DNA from: Streptomyces guryensis
GTDB lineage: Bacteria; Actinomycetota; Actinomycetes; Streptomycetales; Streptomycetaceae
DNA: 64,000 nucleotides
Assembly: GCF_021261325.1 (NCBI RefSeq)
Contig: NZ_JAJSBI010000004.1
Location: forward strand, 124,001 to 188,000
Direction: 5' to 3'
In this document: positions 27,791 through 35,424 of the stretch, piece after piece
Layout of the letters: every line of letters starts with the position of its first letter
Numbering within the stretch: position 1 is the stretch's first letter
Translations under genes and position numbers: made by a program
The notes under the pieces: generated by a model
The model's database searches: none
Told to the model about the DNA's origin: nothing
The model's input: the letters and a program-made list of their open reading frames with translations, nothing else

Positions 27791-29580
27791 CCACCATGAC
27801 AACCACCGCGAAGACCACCCCCACCACACCGGACACCCCGCGCGGCCTCATACCCCTGCCCCAGTCCGCCGCCCGCGTCCTCATCGCCCTCGGCGCCATC
27901 GGCACCATCGGCAGCACCTACATGTCCTGGACCTGGACCTCCGACTTCCCCGGAGACCTCACCTACTACGGCTCCCCCGCCGGACTCCAGATCCTCGACC
28001 TCGTCGCCGGCGTCCTCACCCTGTTCTACGCCCTCACCCGCTGGAACATACGCGGCCTGAACTGGCTCAACCCCGCAGGCGCCACCGCACCCGTCTTCCT
28101 CGCCGCCGCATCCGCCTTCACCGTCAGCTGGTTCAGCGCACTCGCCATCGCCATCGACCTCGGCGGACTCGTCAACCTCGACCCCGGCGCCTACCTCGCC
28201 GCCGTCGCCTCCCTGATCGCCATCCTCGGCGCCCTCGCCCTGCCCAGCCCCGGCAACACCGCCAAAGCCTGGGTCAGCAAACCCGACAACATCCCCCCCG
28301 CAGGCAAACTCCCCGCCTGGGGCGAACGCCTCGTCATCACCGCCGCCACCGCCGTCGGCCTCATCACCTTCGCCTACGGCATCGGCGTCGACCCCGACGC
28401 CAGCGAAACCTTCATCGGCTTCCTGCTGCTCGTCGTATTCGGCTCCTGGGCACTCCTCGCCGCCGGACTCGTCGAACGCTTCTCCGTCCTCAACGCCCGG
28501 CACAAAGGATTCGCCACCTCCATGGCCTTCCTCGCCGCCGCGATCTTCCCCTTCGTCGAGAACAACGAACACAACGCCAACCTCGGCGTGAACATCCTCG
28601 TCGTCGCCACCGTCGCCCTCGGCCTCAACATCGTCGTCGGCCTCACCGGACTCCTCGACCTCGGATACGTCGCCTTCCTCGGCGTCGGCGCCTACGCCGC
28701 AGCCCTCGTCTCCGGCTCCGAGTTCTCCCGCTTCTCCGGCATCCAGTTCCCCTTCTGGGCCGCCATGCTCACCGGCATGGCCGCCTCACTCATCTTCGGC
28801 GTCCTCATCGGCGCCCCCACCCTGCGACTGCGCGGCGACTACCTCGCCATCGTCACCCTCGGCTTCGGAGAGATCTTCCGCATCACCGTCAACAACCTCG
28901 ACGGCACCTCCGGACCCAACATCACCAACGGACCCAACGGCATCTCGATGATCCCCGACCTGGAGATCTTCGGCTTCAACCTCGGCAGCAGCCACACCAT
29001 CGGCTCCGTCACCATCGGCCGATTCGCCAACTACCTGCTGCTGATGCTGATCATCACCGCCATCGTCGTCCTCGTCTTCAACCGCGCCGCAGACTCCCGC
29101 ATCGGCCGCTCCTGGATCGCCATCCGCGAAGACGAAACAGCCGCCACCGCCATGGGCATCAACGGCTTCCGCGTCAAACTCATCGCCTTCGCACTCGGCG
29201 CCTCACTCGCCGGCCTCGCCGGCACCGTCAGCGCCCACGTCGGCTACAGCGTCAACCCCGCCCCCTACCAGTTCGCCGGCTCCGTACCACCGAACTCCGC
29301 GTTCCTCCTCGCCGCCGTCGTCCTCGGCGGCATGGGCACCGTAGGCGGCCCCATCCTCGGCGCCACCCTGCTCTACCTCCTCCCCGAGAAGCTCAGCTTC
29401 CTCAAGGAGTACCAACTCTTCGCCTTCGGCCTGGCCCTCGTCATCCTGATGCGCTTCCGCCCCGAAGGCATCATCGCCAACCGGCGCCGCCAGCTCGAAT
29501 TCCACGAAACAGAACAAGCCGACATCCCCGAACAGAGCCTTCCCGACACCACCGTCGGCGTCACCAAGGCAGGGGCGTAA
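27787..29580 (+). CDS. livM: branched-chain amino acid ABC transporter permease LivM (long form)
   Basis: Second permease subunit, 597 residues, almost twice the usual LivM length. The C-terminal 310 residues are the canonical domain (LGLNIVVGLTGLLDLGYVAFLGVGAYAAAL, loop SRIGRSWIAIREDETAATAMGIN, LILMRFRPEGI). Before it lies an extension of about 260 residues with four to five further membrane segments and no recognised domain, as seen in other streptomycete copies. The GTG start overlaps the livH stop (GTGA at 27787-27790), so translation is coupled; an ATG nine bases later is an alternative. Confidence 0.92.
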   Translation: MTTMTTTAKTTPTTPDTPRGLIPLPQSAARVLIALGAIGTIGSTYMSWTWTSDFPGDLTYYGSPAGLQILDLVAGVLTLFYALTRWNIRGLNWLNPAGATAPVFLAAASAFTVSWFSALAIAIDLGGLVNLDPGAYLAAVASLIAILGALALPSPGNTAKAWVSKPDNIPPAGKLPAWGERLVITAATAVGLITFAYGIGVDPDASETFIGFLLLVVFGSWALLAAGLVERFSVLNARHKGFATSMAFLAAAIFPFVENNEHNANLGVNILVVATVALGLNIVVGLTGLLDLGYVAFLGVGAYAAALVSGSEFSRFSGIQFPFWAAMLTGMAASLIFGVLIGAPTLRLRGDYLAIVTLGFGEIFRITVNNLDGTSGPNITNGPNGISMIPDLEIFGFNLGSSHTIGSVTIGRFANYLLLMLIITAIVVLVFNRAADSRIGRSWIAIREDETAATAMGINGFRVKLIAFALGASLAGLAGTVSAHVGYSVNPAPYQFAGSVPPNSAFLLAAVVLGGMGTVGGPILGATLLYLLPEKLSFLKEYQLFAFGLALVILMRFRPEGIIANRRRQLEFHETEQADIPEQSLPDTTVGVTKAGA

Positions 29581-29586
29581 ACCACC

Positions 29587-30459
29587 ATGACCACCACCAC
29601 CGCCACCAGCCCCGTCCTCGAAGCCACCGGCGTCACCATGCGCTTCGGCGGCCTCACCGCCGTACGCAACGTCGACCTCACCGTCAACTCCGGTGAAATC
29701 GTCGGCCTCATCGGACCCAACGGCGCCGGCAAAACCACCTTCTTCAACTGCCTCACCGGCCTCTACGTCCCCACCGAAGGCAAAGTCGCCTACAAAGGCA
29801 CCGTCCTACCCCCCAAACCCCACCTCGTCACCAGCGCCGGCATCGCCCGCACCTTCCAGAACATCCGGCTCTTCGCCAACATGACCGTCCTGGAAAACGT
29901 CCTCGTCGGCCGCCACACCCGCACCAAAGAAGGCCTCTGGTCCGCCCTCCTGCGCGGCCCCGGCTTCCGCAAAGCCGAAGCCGCCTCCCGCGAACGCGCC
30001 ATGGAACTCCTCGAGTTCATCGGCCTCGCCCACAAAGCCGACCACCTCGCCCGCAACCTCCCCTACGGCGAACAACGCAAGCTCGAAATCGCCCGCGCCC
30101 TCGCCAGCGACCCCGGCCTCCTCCTCCTCGACGAGCCCACCGCCGGCATGAACCCACAAGAAACCCGCGCCACCGAAGAACTCGTCTTCGCCATCCGCGA
30201 CAAAGGCATCGCCGTCCTCGTCATCGAGCACGACATGCGCTTCATCTTCAACCTGTGCGACCGCGTCGCCTGCCTCGTCCAAGGCGAAAAACTCGTCGAA
30301 GGCACCTCCGAAGTCGTCCAGGGCGACGAACGCGTCATCGCCGCCTACCTCGGCACCCCCTTCGAAGGCGCCCCCGGCGACGAAGAAATCGCCGAAGTCG
30401 AAGCAGCCGAGGCCACCGGAGCGCAGAGCACCACCAGCACGGAAGGAAGCGCCCAGTGA
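29587..30459 (+). CDS. livG: branched-chain amino acid ABC transporter ATP-binding protein LivG
   Basis: ATPase subunit of 290 residues. Walker A GPNGAGKTT (about residues 39-47), Q-loop FQNIRLF, signature LPYGEQRKLEIARALA, Walker B LLLLDEPTAGMNP and the switch His in VIEHDMRF are intact. The tail after residue 255 is acidic and Ala/Glu-rich. Starts 7 bases after livM with ACCACC before the ATG, so it depends on the upstream genes. Confidence 0.95.
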   Translation: MTTTTATSPVLEATGVTMRFGGLTAVRNVDLTVNSGEIVGLIGPNGAGKTTFFNCLTGLYVPTEGKVAYKGTVLPPKPHLVTSAGIARTFQNIRLFANMTVLENVLVGRHTRTKEGLWSALLRGPGFRKAEAASRERAMELLEFIGLAHKADHLARNLPYGEQRKLEIARALASDPGLLLLDEPTAGMNPQETRATEELVFAIRDKGIAVLVIEHDMRFIFNLCDRVACLVQGEKLVEGTSEVVQGDERVIAAYLGTPFEGAPGDEEIAEVEAAEATGAQSTTSTEGSAQ

Positions 30460-31172
30460 CCGCACTCCTGGAGGTCGAAGACCTCAAGGTCGCCTACGGC
30501 AAGATCGAAGCCGTCAAGGGCATCTCCTTCACCGTCGAAGCCGGCCAGATCGTCACCCTCATCGGCACCAACGGCGCCGGCAAGACCACCACCCTGCGCA
30601 CACTCTCCGGGCTCCTCAAACCCCGCTCCGGCAAGATCACGTTCGACGGCCAGCCCCTCAACGGCACACCCGCCCACAAGATCGTCGCCCTCGGCCTCGC
30701 CCACTCCCCCGAAGGCCGACACATCTTCCCGCGCCTCACCATCGCCGAAAACCTCCAGCTCGGAGCCTTCCTCCGCAAGGACAAAGAAGGCATCGAAAAG
30801 GACATCCAGCGCGCCTACGACCTCTTCCCCATCCTGGGAGAACGCCGCAAACAGGCCGCGGGTACCTTGTCCGGCGGTGAACAGCAGATGCTCGCGATGG
30901 GACGGGCACTGATGTCCCAACCCAAGCTCCTCATGCTCGACGAACCCTCCATGGGCCTCTCCCCGATCATGATGCAGAAGATCATGTCGACCATCGTGGA
31001 GCTCAAGGCCCAAGGCACGACGATCCTCCTCGTCGAACAGAACGCCCAGGCAGCACTCTCACTCGCCGACCAGGGCCACGTCATGGAGATCGGCAACATC
31101 GTCCTCTCCGGCACCGGCCAGGACCTCCTCCACGACGAATCCGTACGCAAGGCCTACCTCGGCGAAGACTGA
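30456..31172 (+). CDS. livF: branched-chain amino acid ABC transporter ATP-binding protein LivF
   Basis: Second ATPase subunit, 238 residues. Walker A GTNGAGKTT, the LivF-typical AHSPEGRHIFPRLTIAENL, signature LSGGEQQMLAMGRALM, Walker B LLMLDEPSMGLSP and VEQNAQAALSLAD are seen. GTG at 30456 overlaps the livG stop by 4 bases; the ribosome binding site GGAAGGA is inside livG. The operon ends at a strong hairpin 24 bases later. Confidence 0.95.
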   Translation: MTALLEVEDLKVAYGKIEAVKGISFTVEAGQIVTLIGTNGAGKTTTLRTLSGLLKPRSGKITFDGQPLNGTPAHKIVALGLAHSPEGRHIFPRLTIAENLQLGAFLRKDKEGIEKDIQRAYDLFPILGERRKQAAGTLSGGEQQMLAMGRALMSQPKLLMLDEPSMGLSPIMMQKIMSTIVELKAQGTTILLVEQNAQAALSLADQGHVMEIGNIVLSGTGQDLLHDESVRKAYLGED

Positions 31173-31195
31173 GACCGGTCCTTCCCGGCTGTACG

Positions 31196-31239
31196 ACGAG
31201 GCCCGCGCCCCCTGGTTCCCCAGGGAGCGCGGGCCTCGT
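31196..31239. terminator. bidirectional terminator between liv operon and response regulator
   Basis: Arms ACGAGGCCCGCGC (31196-31208) and GCGCGGGCCTCGT (31227-31239) pair perfectly over 13 bases, with a further CCCTGG/CCAGGG inner stem. It serves the convergent liv and response regulator genes. Confidence 0.85.
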
Positions 31240-31260
31240 TCTGTCTACGGACGCCGGGAG

Positions 31261-31917
31261 TCAGCCCTTCGCGGCCTTCTTCTCGTCCGCGTCCTGAATG
31301 ACCGCCTCCGCAACCTGCTGCATCGACATCCGACGATCCATCGACGTCTTCTGAATCCAACGGAACGCAGCCGGCTCCGTCAGCCCGTACTCGGTCTGCA
31401 GAACCGACTTCGCGCGGTCGACGAGCTTGCGGGTCTCAAGACGAAGAGTGAGGTCGGCGACCTCCTTCTCCAGCTCCTTCAGCTCCGTGAAACGCGAGAC
31501 AGCCATCTCAATGGCCGGCACGACATCACTCTTGCTGAACGGCTTCACGAGATACGCCATCGCACCCGCGTCACGGGCCCGCTCGACGAGGTCCCGCTGC
31601 GAGAAGGCAGTGAGCATCAGGACGGGGGCAATGCCCTCCTCGGCAATCTTCTCGGCCGCCGAGATACCGTCCAGCTTGGGCATCTTCACGTCGAGGATCA
31701 CGAGGTCCGGCTGGTGCTCACGGGCAAGCTCGACGGCCTGCTCGCCGTCACCGGCCTCACCGACGACGCTGTAGCCCTCCTCCTCCAGCATCTCTTTGAG
31801 GTCGAGCCGGATCAGGGCCTCGTCCTCGGCGATGACGACACGGGTCGTCAGCGGAGGCACGTGCGACTTGTCGTCGTCGGGCGCGTCTACGGGCTGGGGC
31901 GACTCGGGGGAGGTCAC
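31261..31917 (-). CDS. pdtaR: ANTAR-domain response regulator (PdtaR type)
   Basis: Two-component regulator of 218 residues acting on RNA. The receiver domain (about 25-140) has the acidic pair EDE, the phosphoacceptor D76 in LVILDVKMP, Thr in MLTAFS and Lys in YLVKPFS. The C-terminal ANTAR domain (about 150-205: LETRKLVDRAKSVLQTEYGL, SMDRRMSMQQVAEAV) binds paired-hairpin antiterminators. Closely resembles M. tuberculosis Rv1626 (PdtaR); its histidine kinase partner PdtaS is not in the window. The GTG start at 31917 follows AAGGAG. Confidence 0.92.
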   Translation of the reverse strand: MTSPESPQPVDAPDDDKSHVPPLTTRVVIAEDEALIRLDLKEMLEEEGYSVVGEAGDGEQAVELAREHQPDLVILDVKMPKLDGISAAEKIAEEGIAPVLMLTAFSQRDLVERARDAGAMAYLVKPFSKSDVVPAIEMAVSRFTELKELEKEVADLTLRLETRKLVDRAKSVLQTEYGLTEPAAFRWIQKTSMDRRMSMQQVAEAVIQDADEKKAAKG

Positions 31918-31995
31918 GGGGGCTCCTTGTTACGGGCCGGGGCAGGTGCTGCTCCCCCAGAGCCTACCTAGCTGCGGCTGCGTGCGGTGACCCGG

Positions 31996-32001
31996 TATGC
32001 T
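31996..32001 (+). promoter_or_regulatory. probable -10 box of the tRNA-Leu gene
   Basis: TATGCT, identical to the rpsA -10 box, stands 18 bases before the mature tRNA 5' end. No clear -35 is seen 17 bases upstream. Confidence 0.4.
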
Positions 32002-32018
32002 TCCGATCAGCCAGTCTT

Positions 32019-32101
32019 GCCGGGTTGGTGGAATGGCATACACGGATGTCTCAAACACATCTGCCCGAGAGGGCTTGCGGGTTCGAGTCCCGCACCCGGC
32101 A
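32019..32101 (+). tRNA. tRNA-Leu, anticodon CAA
   Basis: Class II tRNA with acceptor arms GCCGGGT (32019-32025) and ACCCGGC (32094-32100) plus discriminator A32101. The anticodon stem ATGT/ACAT encloses the loop CTCAAAC, giving anticodon CAA for UUG codons. A variable arm (CTGCCCGAGAGGGCTTGC region) and the T loop GGTTCGAGTCC are present. The 3' CCA is not encoded. Confidence 0.95.
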
Positions 32102-32113
32102 CTTGTGATCAGG

Positions 32114-32150
32114 AAGCGGATGTCCACGTTCTCGTGAACATCCGCTTTTT
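32114..32150 (+). terminator. tRNA-Leu terminator
   Basis: Arms AAGCGGATGT (32114-32123) and ACATCCGCTT (32138-32147), with an inner CACG/CGTG stem, end in TTTTT. It is a classic intrinsic terminator, unusual here for having a T-run. Confidence 0.85.
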
Positions 32151-32188
32151 GCTACGCATGGCCACGCTCAGTAACGCACAGTGGCCAC

Positions 32189-32968
32189 ATGGAACAGCAC
32201 AGCCCTTCGATTCGCACGCAAGCTGTCGCACTCATGCGCCATGGCGTCCCCAATCGCATCGTGGCGGAGCGCCTCAACATTCCGCGCGGAACCATCGGCT
32301 GGTGGCGCAGCGAAGACCGCAAAGCGCGCGGCGAGGCGTATGCGCAGCCGACAGACTGCCCCCAATGCACAGGGCGTGAGTTTGACGCGATCGCCTACTC
32401 GTACCTGCTGGGCCTCTACCTCGGCGACGGCCACATCATCTCGAAGCCCAAGCAGCACCACCTGTCGATCTTCTGCAACGCGGCGCAGACAGGCCTAATC
32501 GCCGCCGCCGAGAACGCCATGCGCAAGGTGATGCCGCTCCCTCACGTCAGCCAACGCGTTAAGCCGGGCTGCGTCGAGGTGAAGTCGTACACGAAGCACT
32601 GGACCTGCATGTTCCCGCAGCACGGCCCCGGCAAGAAGCACGAACGCCGCATCACCCTCGAACCCTGGCAACAGGAAATCGTCGCCGCGCACCCTTGGGA
32701 ATTCATCCGCGGCCTCATCCACTCCGACGGCTGTCGACTCACCAACTGGACGACCCGCGTGGTCGCCGGAGAGCGCAAGCGCTACGAATACCCGCGGTAC
32801 TTCTTCACCAACGTGTCCGACGACATCCGGCGGCTCTATACCGACACGCTCGACAAGCTGGGCGTCGAGTGGACTTACTGCAAGCGCAATGGAAACCCGT
32901 TCAACATTTCCACCGCCCGCAAAGCCTCCGTAGCCCTCATGGACACCCACGTAGGCCCCAAGTACTGA
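32189..32968 (+). CDS. freestanding HTH plus LAGLIDADG endonuclease-like protein
   Basis: A 259-residue protein with an N-terminal helix-turn-helix (about residues 9-40: AVALMRHGVPNRIVAERLNIPRGTI), a CPQC knuckle at 57-60, and two LAGLIDADG-type dodecapeptides: YLLGLYLGDGHI (72-83) and FIRGLIHSDGCR (172-183). Each motif ends in the acidic Gly-Asp or Ser-Asp expected at the metal site. A single-chain two-motif layout is that of a monomeric homing endonuclease, or of a derivative recruited as a regulator, like WhiA. GC and codon choice are visibly less extreme than in flanking genes. It lies directly after tRNA-Leu and its terminator, convergent to pyk. No good ribosome binding site. Target unknown. 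Confidence 0.8.
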   Translation: MEQHSPSIRTQAVALMRHGVPNRIVAERLNIPRGTIGWWRSEDRKARGEAYAQPTDCPQCTGREFDAIAYSYLLGLYLGDGHIISKPKQHHLSIFCNAAQTGLIAAAENAMRKVMPLPHVSQRVKPGCVEVKSYTKHWTCMFPQHGPGKKHERRITLEPWQQEIVAAHPWEFIRGLIHSDGCRLTNWTTRVVAGERKRYEYPRYFFTNVSDDIRRLYTDTLDKLGVEWTYCKRNGNPFNISTARKASVALMDTHVGPKY

Positions 32969-32987
32969 CCCCAGCCCCCTACTTGGG
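32957..32987. terminator. hairpin joining the stop codons of the LAGLIDADG gene and pyk
   Basis: CCCAAGTA (32957-32964) and TACTTGGG (32980-32987) form an 8-bp inverted repeat with a 15-base loop. Each arm runs into the last codons of one of the two convergent genes, which are only 10 bases apart. Likely a shared terminator. Confidence 0.5.
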
Positions 32988-34415
32988 ACTGTCGTCCTCC
33001 CCGATGTGATGCACCCGCACCATGTTCGTCGACCCCGAAACCCCCGGAGGCGACCCCGCCGTAATCACCACGACGTCCCCCTTCTCGCAGCGGCCGTACT
33101 TCAACAGCAGCTCGTCCACCTGGTCGACCATCGCATCCGTCGAGTCCACGTGCGGGCCCAGGAACGTCTCCGCACCCCACGTCAGGCTCAGTTGCGACCG
33201 TGTCGCCGGCTCCGGCGTGAAGGCCAGCAGGGGGATCGGGGAGCGGTAGCGCGAAAGGCGGCGGGCGGTGTCGCCGGACTGGGTGAAGGCGACCAGGAAC
33301 TTGGCGCCGAGGAAGTCGCCCATTTCCGCTGCCGCGCGGGCGACCGCGCCGCCCTGGGTGCGGGGCTTGTTCCGTTCCGTGAGGGGCGGGAGGCCCTTCG
33401 CGAGGATGTCCTCCTCCGCCGCCTCGACGATTTTGGCCATGGTGCGGACCGTCTCGATGGGGTATTTGCCGACGCTCGTCTCGCCGGACAGCATGACCGC
33501 GTCCGTGCCGTCGATGACGGCGTTGGCGACGTCGCTGGCCTCCGCGCGTGTCGGGCGGGAGTTGTCGATCATGGAGTCGAGCATCTGGGTGGCCACGATG
33601 ACCGGCTTGGCGTTGCGTTTGGCCCGTTTGATGGCGCGCTTCTGGACGATGGGGACTTGTTCCAGGGGCATCTCGACGCCCAGGTCCCCCCGCGCGACCA
33701 TGATGCCGTCGAAGGCGGCGACGATGTCGTCGATCGCGTCGACTGCCTGGGGCTTCTCCACCTTGGCGATCACCGGGAGGCGGCGGTCTTCCTCGTCCAT
33801 GATGCGGTGGACGTCCTTGATGTCGCGGCCGCTGCGGACGAAGGACAGTGCGATGATGTCGCAGCCCGTGCGGAGGGCCCAGCGCAGGTCTGCCTCGTCC
33901 TTGTCCGAGAGGGCGGGGACGGAGACCGCGACGCCGGGGAGGTTGAGGCCCTTGTGGTCGGAGACCATGCCGCCTTCGATGACGGTGGTGTGGACGCGGG
34001 GGCCGTCGATGTCGGTGACTTCGAGGCAGACTTTGCCGTCGTCGACGAGGATGCGTTCGCCGGGGGTGACGTCGGTGGCGAGGCCGGAGTATGTGGTGCC
34101 GCAGGTGTGGCCGTCGCCTTCGGCGCCCTCCTCCACGGTGATGGTGAAGGTGTCGCCGCGTTCAAGGAGTACGGGGCCTTCGGTGAAGTGGCCGAGTCGG
34201 ATCTTCGGGCCTTGGAGGTCGGCGAGGATTCCGACGCTGCGGCCGGTCTCGTCGGAGGCCTTTCGCACGCGCTGGTAGCGCTCCTCGTGTTCGGCGTGGG
34301 TGCCGTGGCTGAGGTTGAGTCGGGCGACGTCCATTCCGGCTTCGACCAGGGCTTTGATCTGGTCGTACGAGTCGGTGGCGGGCCCCAGAGTGCAGACGAT
34401 CTTTGCTCGGCGCAT
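32979..34415 (-). CDS. pyk: pyruvate kinase
   Basis: Glycolytic enzyme converting phosphoenolpyruvate and ADP to pyruvate and ATP; 478 residues, the usual bacterial length. It opens MRRAKIVCTLGPATDSYDQIKALVEAGMDVARLNLSHGTH; the active-site region has VIAKVEKPQAVD (catalytic Lys) and GIMVARGDLGVEMPLEQVP, followed by ATQMLDSMIDNSRPTRAEASDVANAV. C-terminal allosteric domain from about residue 350. ATG at 34415. The 142-base gap to the SIMPL gene must hold its promoter; no consensus pair was recognised. Confidence 0.97.
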   Translation of the reverse strand: MRRAKIVCTLGPATDSYDQIKALVEAGMDVARLNLSHGTHAEHEERYQRVRKASDETGRSVGILADLQGPKIRLGHFTEGPVLLERGDTFTITVEEGAEGDGHTCGTTYSGLATDVTPGERILVDDGKVCLEVTDIDGPRVHTTVIEGGMVSDHKGLNLPGVAVSVPALSDKDEADLRWALRTGCDIIALSFVRSGRDIKDVHRIMDEEDRRLPVIAKVEKPQAVDAIDDIVAAFDGIMVARGDLGVEMPLEQVPIVQKRAIKRAKRNAKPVIVATQMLDSMIDNSRPTRAEASDVANAVIDGTDAVMLSGETSVGKYPIETVRTMAKIVEAAEEDILAKGLPPLTERNKPRTQGGAVARAAAEMGDFLGAKFLVAFTQSGDTARRLSRYRSPIPLLAFTPEPATRSQLSLTWGAETFLGPHVDSTDAMVDQVDELLLKYGRCEKGDVVVITAGSPPGVSGSTNMVRVHHIGEDDSPK

Positions 34416-34558
34416 GGTTTGAGCCTAGGCCTTACCGGTGGGTAGAGAATTGGGCCTGCATGACCACTCAACAACCTTTGGATGAAGGGTCGTTGACAAG
34501 TATTGAATTGTGCAGATGCATGCACCGATGAGCATTCGAACGGCTCCGGACCCGGGGT

Positions 34559-35275
34559 CTAGAGCTGTGGTGGGGCCATGGTGAATCGGGCGTTGACGGC
34601 GGCGTGGATGTGTTGGCGTTGGGGTTCGAGGTCGAGGGGTGCGGCGGTGTCTTCGGTGGTTGCGCCGTAGGCCATGGAGCGCATGCGGGTGCCGGGGGCG
34701 GGTGGGTGGGGCTGGGTGTCTTCGGCTCCGATGTCGGCGAGTTCCACGAGGGCGGCGAGTGTGGTGCCGAGTGCTTCGGCGTATTCCCTGGCTCGTTGGA
34801 CTGCTTCTTTGACGGCTTGTTGGCGGGCTTGGCGGTGGGCGGGTGAGTTGGGGCGGAGGGCCCACCAGGGGCCGTCGACTCGTGCGAGTTCGAGGTCGGC
34901 GAGGCGGGTGGTGAGTTCGCCGAGGGCGGTGAAGTCCGTCAGCTCGGCGGTGATGTGGACGCGTCCGTGGTAGGCGTGGATGCGTTCGCCGCGACCGTGT
35001 TCCTTGAGTTCGGGGGTGATGGAGAAGGAGCCGGTTTCGAGGCGTTCCACTGCCTCGCCGTATGTCTTGATGAGGTCGAGGGCGGTGGTGTTGCGGCGGG
35101 TGAGGTCGTCGAGGGCGGCGCGGCGGTCTTTGCCGCGGGAGGCGACGGTGATGCCGATGCGGGCGATTTCGGGGTCGACTTCGAGGTGGGTTTCGCCGCG
35201 GACGGCGATGCGGGGGGCGTTGGGGGTGCCGTAGGGGAGGGCGGGGTGGGTGGGGTCTGCGGGTGGGGTGGTCAT
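34559..35275 (-). CDS. SIMPL domain protein (DUF541)
   Basis: A 238-residue protein of the SIMPL/DUF541 family: RIAVRGETHLEVDPEIARIGITVASRG at the N-terminus, SGSFSITPE-like middle strands, and an Ala/Arg-rich helix RQARQQAVKEAVQRAREYAEALGTTLAALVELAD. No signal peptide is evident, unlike many secreted family members. Function unknown. A second, diverged SIMPL gene occurs at 56866-57507. The ATG at 35275 gives the conserved start; the frame is open further upstream without similarity. Confidence 0.85.
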   Translation of the reverse strand: MTTPPADPTHPALPYGTPNAPRIAVRGETHLEVDPEIARIGITVASRGKDRRAALDDLTRRNTTALDLIKTYGEAVERLETGSFSITPELKEHGRGERIHAYHGRVHITAELTDFTALGELTTRLADLELARVDGPWWALRPNSPAHRQARQQAVKEAVQRAREYAEALGTTLAALVELADIGAEDTQPHPPAPGTRMRSMAYGATTEDTAAPLDLEPQRQHIHAAVNARFTMAPPQL

Positions 35276-35424
35276 ACGTCCCACTGTGTCAGTTCTTGGT
35301 TGGTTGCTGGTCTCGGATGTGGGGGTTGGGTCATCGGATCGAGACGTGCGGGGGCTGTTGCTGGTTGCCATGCCCGGGTCAGAATCTACGCGCGTTGTTG
35401 ACCATTCGCCGAGGAGATCCTGAC

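Noticed and set aside
32019-32987. Integrated element using tRNA-Leu as attachment site
   Set aside because: No integrase gene and no direct repeat of the tRNA 3' end downstream of the LAGLIDADG gene.
34493-34498. TTGACA on the plus strand between pyk and the SIMPL gene
   Set aside because: No -10 box at the right distance and no plus-strand gene follows; chance match.
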